This document shows, piece by piece, positions 16,468 through 26,237 of a stretch of DNA of 48,153 nt; position 1 is the stretch's first letter; each line of letters begins with the position of its first letter. Under the pieces are notes generated by a model, which was not told the origin of the DNA, made no database searches, and saw only the letters and a program-made list of their open reading frames with translations. The DNA comes from Stenotrophomonas humi (GTDB lineage Bacteria > Pseudomonadota > Gammaproteobacteria > Xanthomonadales > Xanthomonadaceae), in contig NZ_LDJI01000033.1 in the NCBI RefSeq assembly GCF_001431415.1, forward strand, positions 1-48,153, given 5' to 3'. Both the position numbers and the translations under genes were made by a program.

Positions 16468-18090
16468 TTGGCCCCCAGCCCTTCGCTCATCGACCGGATC
16501 GAGTCGATCCCCCGGCGCGAGTTGTACTTTTTCGCCTTGTACCGGGTATTGGTGGCCTCCCTGCTATGCGCCCTGGTGTTCGGGCCGCTGACCCTGCTGG
16601 TGGGCGAAGCGCATCAGCCATCGCTGGCGGCAGCGGTCTCCATCGGTTACCTGGTGCTTGCCGCCGCGTTGCTGTTCTGGGGGCGCAACGAGCGCTGGCT
16701 GCAGGCCATCGTGTTCTGGAGCGTGATGCTCGACATCCTCGCCGCCACTCTGCTCAGCCATGCGCTGCCGGGCGCGAGTGCCGGCATTTCGATGTCGCTG
16801 TTGTTCAACATCGCTGCGGCCAGCCTGTTGCTGCCGCTGTCGCGGGCATTGCTGGTGGCGCTGCTTGCCGGCATCGCCAGCGTTGCCGAGTTTCTCTGGA
16901 CCGCGTTTGAGTCCATCGATGCAACCCGCACCGTGGCCGAGCTGGCGATGTTCGTCACCAGTTATCTCGCCCTGGCCTTCATCTGCTACCAGATCGGCAA
17001 CCGCACCCGGCGCACCCAGCAGCTTGCCGACCAACGTGGCGCCGAAGTGGCCAACCTGGTCGAAGTCAATGAACTGATCATCCGCCGCATGCGTACCGGG
17101 GTACTGGTGGTGGACATCAACGGCCGCATCACCCTGGCCAACGAAGCCGCCACCGCACTACTCGGCGACATGGAAGGCACCCTGGCCACCGAACGCAGTA
17201 CGCTGGCATCGGCGTCGCCCGAACTCGCCCGCCGTCTGCAGCGTTGGCGTAACGGTTCGCACGAGGAACAACAACCGCTGCAGCTGGCGCCGGAACAGGT
17301 GGAAGTGTTGCCGCGTTTCGCCCGGCTGCTGGCCGACAGCGACATGACGTTGGTGTTCCTGGATGACACCACGGTGGTGTCCAAGCGCGCGGAGTCGTTG
17401 ACGCTCTCCACCCTGGGCCGGTTCTCGGCCAGCCTTGCCCACGAAATCCGCAACCCGTTGGCGGCGATCAACTACGCCACGCAGCTGCTGGAAGAATCCG
17501 AAGACATCGGCGATGCCGACCGGCGCCTGCTGAAAATCATCCACCAACAGTGCCAACGCACCAACGGCATCGTCGAAAGCGTGCTGGCGCTGGCCCGGCG
17601 TGAACGCGCCAACCCCGAGAACCTGGACCTGGCCGCCTTCGTGCGCCGCTTCGTCATCGAACACAAGCAGACGCTGTCCTCGGACACCGACAGCCTGGAA
17701 GTGATGATCCAGGAATCCTCGGTGCCGGCGATGATGGACCCGCGCCATCTCCATCAGGTGCTCACCGCGCTGGTCCACAATGCGCTCAAGTACGGTCGCA
17801 CCGCCGACGAGCCTGCACGGGTACGCATCCGTGTCGCCTCGTCCGAACGTCATGCCGTCATCGACATCATGGATCGCGGCCCCGGCATCGCCGACGGTGT
17901 CGCCGCGCAACTGTTCCGCCCGTTCTACACCACCTCCGAACATGGCACCGGACTGGGCCTGTATATCGCCCGCGAACTGTGCCGCGCCAACCAGGCCCAA
18001 CTGGACTACGTTTCCGTCCCGGCCGGCGGCGCATGCTTCCGCCTGACGCTTTCCACCGCCCAATCCACCTTCACCCGCAGCGCCCATTGA
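16468..18090 (+). CDS. pilS: Two-component sensor kinase PilS
   Basis: PilS senses pilin levels in the inner membrane and controls the phosphorylation of PilR. The 540-residue product starts at a TTG with AGGAG at 16457-16461; no ATG or GTG fits. Six membrane segments fill ~20-180 in three pairs. A PAS domain follows (~195-305, GVLVVDINGRITLANEAA). The HisKA site is H325 in SLAHEIRNPLAAI, and the ATPase has HNALKYGR (N box), DRGPGIAD (G1) and GTGLGLYIAREL (G2). A TATACT at 16432 could be the -10 box. pilR starts 59 bases after the stop, so they are probably co-transcribed. Confidence 0.95.
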   Translation: MAPSPSLIDRIESIPRRELYFFALYRVLVASLLCALVFGPLTLLVGEAHQPSLAAAVSIGYLVLAAALLFWGRNERWLQAIVFWSVMLDILAATLLSHALPGASAGISMSLLFNIAAASLLLPLSRALLVALLAGIASVAEFLWTAFESIDATRTVAELAMFVTSYLALAFICYQIGNRTRRTQQLADQRGAEVANLVEVNELIIRRMRTGVLVVDINGRITLANEAATALLGDMEGTLATERSTLASASPELARRLQRWRNGSHEEQQPLQLAPEQVEVLPRFARLLADSDMTLVFLDDTTVVSKRAESLTLSTLGRFSASLAHEIRNPLAAINYATQLLEESEDIGDADRRLLKIIHQQCQRTNGIVESVLALARRERANPENLDLAAFVRRFVIEHKQTLSSDTDSLEVMIQESSVPAMMDPRHLHQVLTALVHNALKYGRTADEPARVRIRVASSERHAVIDIMDRGPGIADGVAAQLFRPFYTTSEHGTGLGLYIARELCRANQAQLDYVSVPAGGACFRLTLSTAQSTFTRSAH

Positions 18091-18149
18091 CGCCCGCCTC
18101 AGCGGCGGCCGGCTTGGAGCGCGGGGTTTCCTCGGCTATCGTTCCGCCC

Positions 18150-19547
<1,398 letters not shown>

Positions 19548-19566
19548 CGCGGAAAAGATGCTAAAA

Positions 19567-19610
19567 GCCCCTCTCTCGTTTGCGGGAGAGGGGTTGGGGG
19601 TGAGGGCGCT
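19567..19610. repeat. REP-like hairpin, class A, between convergent pilR and pilB
   Basis: AGCCCCTCTCTCG and TGCGGGAGAGGGGTT form the stem, followed by the usual GGGGGTGAGGGCGC tail and then TTTGGCTCTTG, a trace of the hexamer seen next to other copies. Confidence 0.8.
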
Positions 19611-19630
19611 TTGGCTCTTGCCGGAAACCA

Positions 19631-19657
19631 CCTCTGCCGAGCACCGCTCGGCACTAC
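19631..19657. repeat. Degenerate SMAG-type REP palindrome
   Basis: TGCCGAGC and GCTCGGCA form a perfect 8-bp stem around AC. The right end keeps the CTAC tetranucleotide, but the left end reads CCTC where intact elements have GTAG. With the repeat just upstream it may work as a two-way stop between pilR and pilB. Confidence 0.7.
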
Positions 19658-19679
19658 ACCCCACATCACCCAACCCGCA

Positions 19680-21410
19680 TCAGTCCTTCGTCACACGATT
19701 GATCTCGGCCAGGCTGGTCGTGCCAGCAGCCGCCTTCACCAGTGCCGACTGCCGCAGGTCATTGACCCCGGCCTTCTGCGCCGCCTCGGCAATATCCATC
19801 GCGTTGCCACCTTCCAGCACGATGGCCGCGATCTCATCGGTCATCGGCATCACCTGATAGATGCCGGTACGGCCCTTGTAGCCCTCGGTGCACTCGTCAC
19901 AACCGACCGGCTCATACAGCTGGATGCCGCGATCAATCTGCTTGGCGGTGAAGCCTTCGGCCAACAGCGCGTTCTCCGGCAACTGCTGCGGTCGCTTGCA
20001 GTTGCCACACAAACGGCGCGCCAATCGCTGGGCGATCACCAACGTTACCGACGAAGTGATGTTGTATGGCGCGATGCCCATGTTCATCAGACGCGCGATG
20101 GTCTGCGGGGCATCATTGGTATGCAGCGTCGACAGCACCATATGACCGGTCTGCGCGGCCTTGATGGCGATTTCCGCCGTCTCAAGATCACGGATTTCGC
20201 CGACCATGATGATGTCCGGATCCTGTCGCAGGAACGAACGCAGCGCTGCGGCGAAGGTCATGCCGCGCTTGTTGTTCTGCTGCACCTGGTTGACGCCGGG
20301 CAGACGGATTTCCACCGGGTCTTCGGCCGTGGAAATGTTGCGGGTGTCGTCGTTGAGGATGCCCAGCGCGGTATACAGCGACACCGTCTTACCCGAACCG
20401 GTCGGGCCGGTGACCAGCACCATGCCATAGGGCTTGTGGATAGCGTCGAGGAACAACTTCTGCTGCTCCGGCTCATAGCCCAGCTTGTCGATACCCAGCT
20501 TGGCAGCACTGCCGTCCAGGATACGCAGCACGGTCTTTTCACCGAACAAGGTCGGCAGGGTACTGACGCGGAAGTCGATCTGCTTGCTCTTGGACAGGTT
20601 GAGCTTGATGCGCCCGTCCTGCGGCACGCGCTTTTCAGCAATATCCAGCTGCGCCATCACCTTCAGGCGCGCCGCGATGCGCTGGTTCAACTTCACCGGC
20701 GCCTTGGCCACGGTCTTGAGCAGGCCGTCGATACGGAAGCGCACCCGGTAATCGTCTTCGTAGGGCTCGAAATGGATATCCGAGGCGCCCTTGCGGATCG
20801 CATCCACCAGCACCTTGTTGACGAACTTGACCACCGGCGTGTCGTCGCCCTTGGCGTCGATGCCAGCGTCACCGCCGCCGGACATGTCCTCGTCGCCCGC
20901 GCTGACATCCAGATCGCCCATTTCCTCGTCGTCGCCCCCCAGGGCGCCGCCGATGCTGTCATTGCTGGCCAGCCACAGATCCAGCGTGCGCCGGATCTGG
21001 TCTTCATCGACCAGGATCGGCTCGACCACCAGATTGGTGTGGAACTTGATCTCATCCAGCGGCTGCGTCGGGTTGTAGGTGCCCACGAACAGCTTGCCGC
21101 CGCGCTTGAACAGCGGCAGTACCTGATGCTTACGCAGTAGTTCTTCGCTGACCAGCTTCATCGCATTCTGGTTGGCGTCGAACACCGACACATCCAGCAG
21201 CGGCATGCCGAATTCCATGGCATTGGCAGCGGCCATGTTCGCTGCGGAGACCAGCTTCTTGTCGGACAACCACTGCGCCAACGGCACCTTGGCGTCGCCA
21301 GCCTGTGCCATCGCCGTACGGGCAACCGCCTCATCCAGCGCCCCGTCCTGGACCAGGCGTCGGGCAATTCCGGTGATGCCAACCAGATTGGCGGTGATGG
21401 CGGTATTCAT
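19680..21410 (-). CDS. pilB: Type IV pilus assembly ATPase PilB
   Basis: PilB is the cytoplasmic hexameric motor that powers pilus extension. The 576-residue protein has the N-terminal T2SSE_N domain (~1-140), then an acidic Gly/Asp-rich linker (DDEEMGDLDVSAGDEDMSG, ~170-190). The ATPase core contains FEPYEDDYRVRFRIDG, Walker A GPTGSGKT, the Asp box TAEDPVE, Walker B IIMVGEIRDLETAEIA and the His box STLHTNDA. The zinc tetracysteine motif is present (CGNC and CDEC), as in PilB and GspE but not in PilT. It is convergent with pilR; a perfect SMAG palindrome separates it from the upstream pilin gene. Confidence 0.97.
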   Translation of the reverse strand: MNTAITANLVGITGIARRLVQDGALDEAVARTAMAQAGDAKVPLAQWLSDKKLVSAANMAAANAMEFGMPLLDVSVFDANQNAMKLVSEELLRKHQVLPLFKRGGKLFVGTYNPTQPLDEIKFHTNLVVEPILVDEDQIRRTLDLWLASNDSIGGALGGDDEEMGDLDVSAGDEDMSGGGDAGIDAKGDDTPVVKFVNKVLVDAIRKGASDIHFEPYEDDYRVRFRIDGLLKTVAKAPVKLNQRIAARLKVMAQLDIAEKRVPQDGRIKLNLSKSKQIDFRVSTLPTLFGEKTVLRILDGSAAKLGIDKLGYEPEQQKLFLDAIHKPYGMVLVTGPTGSGKTVSLYTALGILNDDTRNISTAEDPVEIRLPGVNQVQQNNKRGMTFAAALRSFLRQDPDIIMVGEIRDLETAEIAIKAAQTGHMVLSTLHTNDAPQTIARLMNMGIAPYNITSSVTLVIAQRLARRLCGNCKRPQQLPENALLAEGFTAKQIDRGIQLYEPVGCDECTEGYKGRTGIYQVMPMTDEIAAIVLEGGNAMDIAEAAQKAGVNDLRQSALVKAAAGTTSLAEINRVTKD

Positions 21411-21467
21411 GATTTCCCCCTGGGCCGGACGGTAGCCCGGTGATTGTACGCGCGGCTACACATGCAT

Positions 21468-21494
21468 GTAGAGCCGAGCATGGCTCGGCTCTAC
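21468..21494. repeat. Perfect SMAG (GTAG...CTAC) REP palindrome
   Basis: GTAGAGCCGAGC and GCTCGGCTCTAC form a perfect 12-bp stem around ATG. This is the GTAG-bounded REP type known from Stenotrophomonas maltophilia and is the best genus marker in the window. It sits between the second pilin gene and pilB, where it could reduce readthrough from pilin to pilB or stabilise pilin mRNA. Confidence 0.92.
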
Positions 21495-21592
21495 GTGCAA
21501 ACTCAGAATCAAGCTAACCGTTCGGCAGCAGTGAGCTTATGCAAGCAAACGACCAGAGCAAACACCCAACCCCGATCTTCACCTCAGTGCAA

Positions 21593-21931
21593 CTAGTTCA
21601 ACTTGCAGCTTCCTTGGCCGCTAGCACCATCCATTTGACAGGTAGTGGTGCGAGTACCAGGCATTTGTGGAGTACCAGTGACAGCATCGCCAATTGCTGC
21701 CCCCCCCTTTATCTCGGCGCAAGCATTGTTAACTGCCGCCGGAGGAACCTGCTCGTCGTACAAGATCGCGAGCGCATTGTTCGCATATGCCTTCGCCTCG
21801 GCCATACAAGCGTTCTCGGCCGCGCCCTTCCGATAATTATTGTAAGCCGGCAGAGCAATCGCAGCCAAAATGCCGATGATCGCCACAACGATCATCAACT
21901 CAATCAAAGTAAACCCCTGCTCGCTACGCAT
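21593..21931 (-). CDS. pilA: Type IV major pilin-like protein (second pilin)
   Basis: This 112-residue prepilin starts at the ATG at 21931, with GGAGG ~8 bases before it. The leader MRSEQG is cut before F7 by PilD; Glu5 of the mature protein is present (FTLIELMIVVAIIGILAAIA), followed by PAYNNYRKGA. The C-terminal part differs completely from its neighbour's. It carries four Cys (ENACMAE, NNACAE, TTCQMD, GSCKLN); the last pair could close a D-loop. It has its own sigma-54-type promoter, and a terminator separates it from the first pilin gene. Whether it is a major pilin, a variant or a minor component is unknown. Its GC content and codon use look lower than the neighbours', common in pilins. 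Confidence 0.93.
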   Translation of the reverse strand: MRSEQGFTLIELMIVVAIIGILAAIALPAYNNYRKGAAENACMAEAKAYANNALAILYDEQVPPAAVNNACAEIKGGAAIGDAVTGTPQMPGTRTTTCQMDGASGQGSCKLN

Positions 21932-21964
21932 TAGCCCCCCCTCCTTTTTGTGCAGCAAGAATTA

Positions 21965-21981
21965 AGCAAGGAACGAGCCAC
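21965..21981 (-). promoter_or_regulatory. Sigma-54 type (-24/-12) promoter of the second pilin
   Basis: Minus strand GTGGCTCGTTCCTTGCT fits TGGCACG-N4-TTGCT with one mismatch. The GG and GC doublets are exactly 12 bases apart. Transcription would begin near 21954, 23 bases before the start codon. PilR encoded in the same window is the obvious activator. Confidence 0.75.
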
Positions 21982-22040
21982 ATCCCCCAATTCAAGCAAT
22001 CGACATCTTAATTCAAGGCTATTGTGGTACTCGAACCAAA

Positions 22041-22068
22041 GAAAAGCCCCGCAAACGCGGGGCTTTTC
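22041..22068 (-). terminator. Terminator between the two pilin genes
   Basis: GAAAAGCCCCGC and GCGGGGCTTTTC form a perfect 12-bp stem around AAAC. It lies ~48 bases past the first pilin's stop and ~60 before the second pilin's promoter, so it splits them into two transcripts. Confidence 0.85.
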
Positions 22069-22115
22069 CTAGATAGGATCACCAGAGACCCTTTCTCAAA
22101 ACCGCTTCCGCTGAA

Positions 22116-22463
22116 TTACTTCAACTTGCAGGTAGCAGTATTGGATTCGCAGGTCACGTCCTTATCGCCCGGCGCCTTCTTGACGAAGTCATAGGCCTTC
22201 AAGGTTTCCGCATCAGCAACGTTCAAGGTCGGGCCACTGGTACAGGCCTGAGCGGTGTACGTCGGCTGCTCAGCCGCATCAATGCCACCCTTGACCGCCG
22301 AAACCCAAGAATTCATGAACGCCTTGGCTTCGCCCAAGCATGCATTGTTGGCAGACTTCACGCGGTAGTTGTTGTAAGCCGGCAACGCAATGGCCGACAG
22401 GATGGCAATGATCGCAACCACGATCATCAGTTCGATCAGGGTAAAGCCCTGCTGCTTCTTCAT
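22116..22463 (-). CDS. pilA: Type IV major pilin PilA (first pilin)
   Basis: This 115-residue prepilin starts at the ATG at 22463, preceded by AGGGGA. The leader MKKQQG is cut before F7; the mature N-terminus FTLIELMIVVAIIAILSAIA carries Glu5 and forms the long hydrophobic helix. The globular part has Cys in NNACLGEA and TAQACTSG and a C-terminal pair (DVTCES, TATCKLK) that likely closes the D-loop. It is a typical short type IVa pilin of Xanthomonadaceae. Its sigma-54 promoter lies ~70-87 bases upstream and a strong terminator follows. It is divergent from pilC. Confidence 0.95.
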   Translation of the reverse strand: MKKQQGFTLIELMIVVAIIAILSAIALPAYNNYRVKSANNACLGEAKAFMNSWVSAVKGGIDAAEQPTYTAQACTSGPTLNVADAETLKAYDFVKKAPGDKDVTCESNTATCKLK

Positions 22464-22533
22464 GAGTACATCCCCTAGAGGTTTGGTTTGTGAACATGGT
22501 TGCAGGCACCTGCCTACTCGCACGGGGTTACAA

Positions 22534-22550
22534 AGCAGGTCTCGTGCCAA
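22534..22550 (-). promoter_or_regulatory. Sigma-54 (-24/-12) promoter of the first pilin
   Basis: Minus strand TTGGCACGAGACCTGCT matches TTGGCACG-N4-TTGCT except for C in place of the first T of the -12 box; GG-to-GC spacing is 12. Transcription would start near 22523, giving a ~60-base leader. The match to the -24 half is perfect. Confidence 0.85.
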
Positions 22551-23015
22551 CTATTCAACACGCCCCCCCTGCTCCCCGGCACCAATGATGGCAGCATCGG
22601 CATAGAAGGGAAGCCCCAATGATGCAATTGAGGAACAGCGCCACAGGCTGACACAGTGCGTCACTTTATGACCCACCCCGATACACTGAACCTACCGCAA
22701 GACTACCCTCACCCCGGCTGCGTGACTAAAGGATGGCGACTCACCACTTCGCCAAGCATTAGGCATGACGGGTCACCGCAGGGCATACACCAGCTAAGCG
22801 GCACCGTAGTAGCGGGCCAATCCAGCGGCCGCAACCTCCCAAGCGATCATCCAGCGGCGCCCAAATTGGGGGAAGCAGTACCCACTTATAGTGCGAATCA
22901 GGCACCTATGTGACCGATGCCGCCAAAGCCCATCGCCAGACTGTGCCTATGGCCGCCTGACCAGCTACCATGCGGCTGTTGTCTGGCCTGGGGATGGTCG
23001 GACGGGGAGAGAAAG
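22551..23015. other. Divergent pilA-pilC control region
   Basis: These 465 bases hold no gene I can support. The half near pilA is where PilR enhancer sites would be expected, but I cannot define them by eye. A TATAGT at 22887-22892 is a possible -10 box for pilC without a convincing -35. No -24/-12 site is seen on the plus strand, so pilC is probably not under direct sigma-54 control. Confidence 0.5.
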
Positions 23016-24275
23016 ATGGCCGTTACCCGCAACGCGATAAGTAAAGAGTCGGCTGGGCGTAGCACCAGTCAGATGCAGCCGTTCGTCTGGGAGGGAACAG
23101 ACAAGCGCGGCGTCAAGATGAAGGGCGAACAGGACGCCAAAAACGCCAACCTGCTCAGGGCCGAGCTGCGCCGTCTGGGCATCACGCCCACGGTGGTCAA
23201 GCCCAAGTCCAAGCCACTGTTTGGTGCCACTGGAACCCCAGTCAAACCCAAGGACATTGCGTTCTTCAGTCGCCAGATGGCAACCATGATGAAGTCCGGC
23301 GTGCCCATCGTCAGTTCACTGGAAATCATTGGCAGCGGACACAAAAACCCGCGCATGGCCAAACTGGTAGGTACGATTCGTGCGGACCTGGAGGGCGGCT
23401 CCTCTCTGTATGAGGCCATCAGCAAGCACCCGGTGCAGTTCGATGAGCTGTACCGCAACCTGGTCAAGGCCGGCGAAGGCGCCGGTGTGCTGGAAACCGT
23501 GCTGGAGACCATCGCCAACTACCAGGAAAACCTGGAGACACTGAAGGGCAAGATCAAGAAGGCCTTGTTCTATCCCGCGATGGTGATCGCAGTTGCACTG
23601 ATGGTCAGCTCGGTATTGTTGATCTGGGTGGTGCCGCAGTTTGAGGACATTTTCAAGAGCTTCGGCACCGACCTCCCTGTTTTCACTCAAATGATCGTGC
23701 GCGCTTCAGACTTCATGGTCGGCTGGTGGTGGGCAATTCTACTGCTGGCTATCGTCGTCATCTTTGGCTCCAGCTTTATGTACAAGCGTTCGCCAAAGAT
23801 GCAACACACATTCGACCGCATTGTCCTGAAGGTGCCAGTCATTGGGCAGATCATGAACAACAGCGCGATCGCCCGATTTGCCCGTACCACTGCCGTGACA
23901 TTCAAAGCTGGCGTACCGCTGGTCGAAGCCCTCGGCATCGTCGCAGGCGCAACTGGCAACAAAGTGTACGAAGATGCGGTCCTCCGTATGCGTGACGATG
24001 TTTCGGTTGGCTACCCCGTCAACATGGCGATGAAGCAGGTGAACATCTTCCCGCACATGGTCGTGCAAATGACCGCCATCGGCGAAGAAGCCGGCGCTCT
24101 GGATACGATGCTGTTCAAAGTGGCTGAGTACTTCGAGCAGGAAGTAAACAACGCGGTGGACGCACTCACCAGCTTGCTTGAGCCGCTGATCATGGTCTTT
24201 ATCGGCGTTGTTGTCGGCAGCATGGTCATCGGCATGTACCTGCCAATCTTCAAGCTCGCCTCTACTGTTGGATAA
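23016..24275 (+). CDS. pilC: Type IV pilus inner-membrane platform protein PilC
   Basis: PilC is the polytopic platform that couples the ATPases to the growing pilus. It has 419 residues from the ATG at 23016 (GGGGAGAG just before); a longer frame upstream adds an unrelated Cys/Trp-rich stretch. Two T2SSF domains are visible, at ~85-210 (FFSRQMATMMKSGVPI, LFYPAMVIAVALMVSSVLLIWVVPQFEDIF) and ~290-410 (IARFARTTAVTFKAGVPLVEAL, PLIMVFIGVVVGSMVIGMYLPIF), with three membrane segments. It begins the plus-strand half of the pilus locus; pilD follows after 7 bases. Confidence 0.97.
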   Translation: MAVTRNAISKESAGRSTSQMQPFVWEGTDKRGVKMKGEQDAKNANLLRAELRRLGITPTVVKPKSKPLFGATGTPVKPKDIAFFSRQMATMMKSGVPIVSSLEIIGSGHKNPRMAKLVGTIRADLEGGSSLYEAISKHPVQFDELYRNLVKAGEGAGVLETVLETIANYQENLETLKGKIKKALFYPAMVIAVALMVSSVLLIWVVPQFEDIFKSFGTDLPVFTQMIVRASDFMVGWWWAILLLAIVVIFGSSFMYKRSPKMQHTFDRIVLKVPVIGQIMNNSAIARFARTTAVTFKAGVPLVEALGIVAGATGNKVYEDAVLRMRDDVSVGYPVNMAMKQVNIFPHMVVQMTAIGEEAGALDTMLFKVAEYFEQEVNNAVDALTSLLEPLIMVFIGVVVGSMVIGMYLPIFKLASTVG

Positions 24276-24282
24276 CTAGCAC

Positions 24283-25149
24283 ATGGCATTTCTCGACCAG
24301 CACACCGCCATTGGCTACCCCGCAGCGGCGGCGCTGGGACTGCTGATCGGCAGCTTCCTCAACGTGGTGATCCTGCGCTTGCCCAAGCGCATGGAGTGGC
24401 AGTGGAAGCGCGATGCGCGCGAAATCCTCGGCGAGCCGGACATCTATGAGCCGCCTCCGCCGGGGATTGTGGTCGAGCCTTCGCACTGCCCGCACTGCAA
24501 GCATAAGCTCAGCTGGTACGAGAACATTCCACTGTTCAGTTGGCTGATCCAGCGCGGCAAATGCCGCCACTGCCAGGCGCCGATTTCGCTGCAGTACCCC
24601 CTGGTGGAGCTGGTCACCGCCCTGATGGTGCTGGCCAGCGTGTGGCAGTTCGGCTTCGGCTGGCAGGGTTTTGGCGCGATAGTGCTGAGCTGCTTCCTGG
24701 TGGCGTTGTCAGGCATCGACCTGCGCACCCAGCTACTGCCCGATCAGCTGACGCTGCCACTGATGTGGCTGGGCCTGATCGGCAGCATGGACAACTTGTA
24801 CATGCCGGCCAAACCCGCATTGATCGGTGCGGCAGTGGGCTATTTGTCGCTCTGGACGGTGTGGTGGCTGTTCAAGCAACTCACCGGCAAGGAAGGCATG
24901 GGCCATGGTGACTTCAAATTGCTGGCGGCACTCGGCGCATGGTGTGGCCTGAAGGGCATCCTGCCGATCATCCTGCTGTCCTCCCTGGTCGGCGCCATCA
25001 TCGGTTCGATCTGGCTGTACTCGCGCGGGCGCGACCGTGCAACGCCCATCCCGTTTGGCCCCTACCTGGCCATTGCCGGCTGGCTGGTCTTCATGTGGGG
25101 CGATCAGATGATTGGCGGTTACATGCGCCTTGCAGGCTTGCAGCCATAA
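24283..25149 (+). CDS. pilD: Prepilin peptidase / N-methyltransferase PilD
   Basis: PilD cuts the short leaders of prepilins and of type II secretion pseudopilins and methylates the new N-terminus. The 288-residue membrane protein has an N-terminal segment LGLLIGSFLNVVILRLP. Its cytoplasmic methyltransferase loop has both cysteine pairs (C69/C72 and C94/C97), and the two catalytic aspartates are D146 (LSGIDLRTQLLPD) and D210 (GMGHGDFKLLAALGAW). Several membrane helices follow. It acts on both pilins encoded here. In Xanthomonas the same gene is also known as xpsO because it serves type II secretion. Confidence 0.97.
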   Translation: MAFLDQHTAIGYPAAAALGLLIGSFLNVVILRLPKRMEWQWKRDAREILGEPDIYEPPPPGIVVEPSHCPHCKHKLSWYENIPLFSWLIQRGKCRHCQAPISLQYPLVELVTALMVLASVWQFGFGWQGFGAIVLSCFLVALSGIDLRTQLLPDQLTLPLMWLGLIGSMDNLYMPAKPALIGAAVGYLSLWTVWWLFKQLTGKEGMGHGDFKLLAALGAWCGLKGILPIILLSSLVGAIIGSIWLYSRGRDRATPIPFGPYLAIAGWLVFMWGDQMIGGYMRLAGLQP

Positions 25150-25419
25150 GGCATTCCGCCTGCAACCGTGATGCCAACCGAGCGACTGGCAAGAGCATCA
25201 CCCACACTGATCCAGTCGATCAACGCCAGACCCTGACCCGGGTACGCGCAGCGCACCCGGGCCTTCAACGACGCAATCAGCCATCACCCGCACCCTTGCC
25301 AGAGGCCACCACCTATCCGCAGCCTCCCATGTGCGCAGCGCTTGGCCGGGCCACACGCTGGTGATCCGGTCCGATTGTTCAGCGCTACCATTGGGCCTTC
25401 CGAACGGATTGCCACACAC

Positions 25420-26046
25420 ATGAGCAACTTCATCGTTGGCCTTACCGGCGGCATTGCCTCCGGTAAGAGCGAGGTCAGCCGCCGCTTTGAAGCGCTCGGG
25501 ATCGTCGTGGCAGATGCCGATATCGCAGCGCGCGAAGTCGTCGCACGGGGCAGCTCTGTACTGGCGGAGATCGCCCATCGATTCGGCCCCGACATCCTGT
25601 TGCCGGACGGCAGCCTGGACCGCGCCCGGTTGCGTCAACACATCTTCGCCAACAACGAGGAGCGACGCGCGCTCGAGGCCATCACCCATCCAGCAATTCG
25701 CGCCCGTGTACGTGAGATTTGTGACGCGGCCGGAAGCCCCTATGCGATCGCTGCGATTCCATTACTAACCGAAGCTGGCGGGCGCGCAGCCTATGACTGG
25801 CTGGATCGTATCCTCGTAGTGGACGCACCGGAAGCCGTCCAGCATGCCCGCCTGCTACGTCGCGACAATATCGATGCCGAGCTTGCTGACCGCATGATCC
25901 TGGCGCAGGCCAGCCGTGAGCAGCGCTTGGCACTGGCGGATGACGTGGTTGTCAACGACGGGCATCCCGATCACCTGCAGGTGCATATCGAAACCCTGGA
26001 TCTGAAGTATCGGGAACTGGCTGCCGAAAGAGGCGCTGTTTTGTAG
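25420..26046 (+). CDS. coaE: Dephospho-CoA kinase
   Basis: CoaE performs the last step of CoA synthesis, phosphorylating the 3'-hydroxyl of dephospho-CoA. The protein has 208 residues from the ATG at 25420, giving MSNFIVGLTGGIASGKSEV with the P-loop GGIASGKS. Other family marks are DADIAARE, HPAIRARVREI, IPLLTEAGG and RDNIDAELADRMILAQAS. No clear ribosome site is seen. The pilD-coaE neighbourhood is conserved in many gammaproteobacteria, although here 270 bases without a recognisable gene separate the two, so coaE may have its own promoter. Confidence 0.96.
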   Translation: MSNFIVGLTGGIASGKSEVSRRFEALGIVVADADIAAREVVARGSSVLAEIAHRFGPDILLPDGSLDRARLRQHIFANNEERRALEAITHPAIRARVREICDAAGSPYAIAAIPLLTEAGGRAAYDWLDRILVVDAPEAVQHARLLRRDNIDAELADRMILAQASREQRLALADDVVVNDGHPDHLQVHIETLDLKYRELAAERGAVL

Positions 26047-26068
26047 GTGTAAGGTTGAGCGAGAAGCC

Positions 26069-26118
26069 CCCCCTCATCCGGCGCTGCGCGCCACCTTCTC
26101 CCGTGAACGGGAGAAGGG
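26069..26118. repeat. REP-like double hairpin, class B
   Basis: CCCTCATCCGG, then GCGC-TGC-GCGC, then CACCTTCTCCCG / CGGGAGAAGG around TGAA: two hairpins in series. It is the same unit, in opposite orientation, as the copy at 48018, and lies between convergent coaE and colS. Confidence 0.85.
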
Positions 26119-26237
26119 AAAAGGAATTCAGTATTTCCTGGCACGCCTGGCTTTCGGTGCTTCTGACTTCCCGGCCGACGCAGCCGGAACCAAGCATTCC
26201 CGCTACCGCCCACCTCACACCGCTCGCGCGTGCACGC

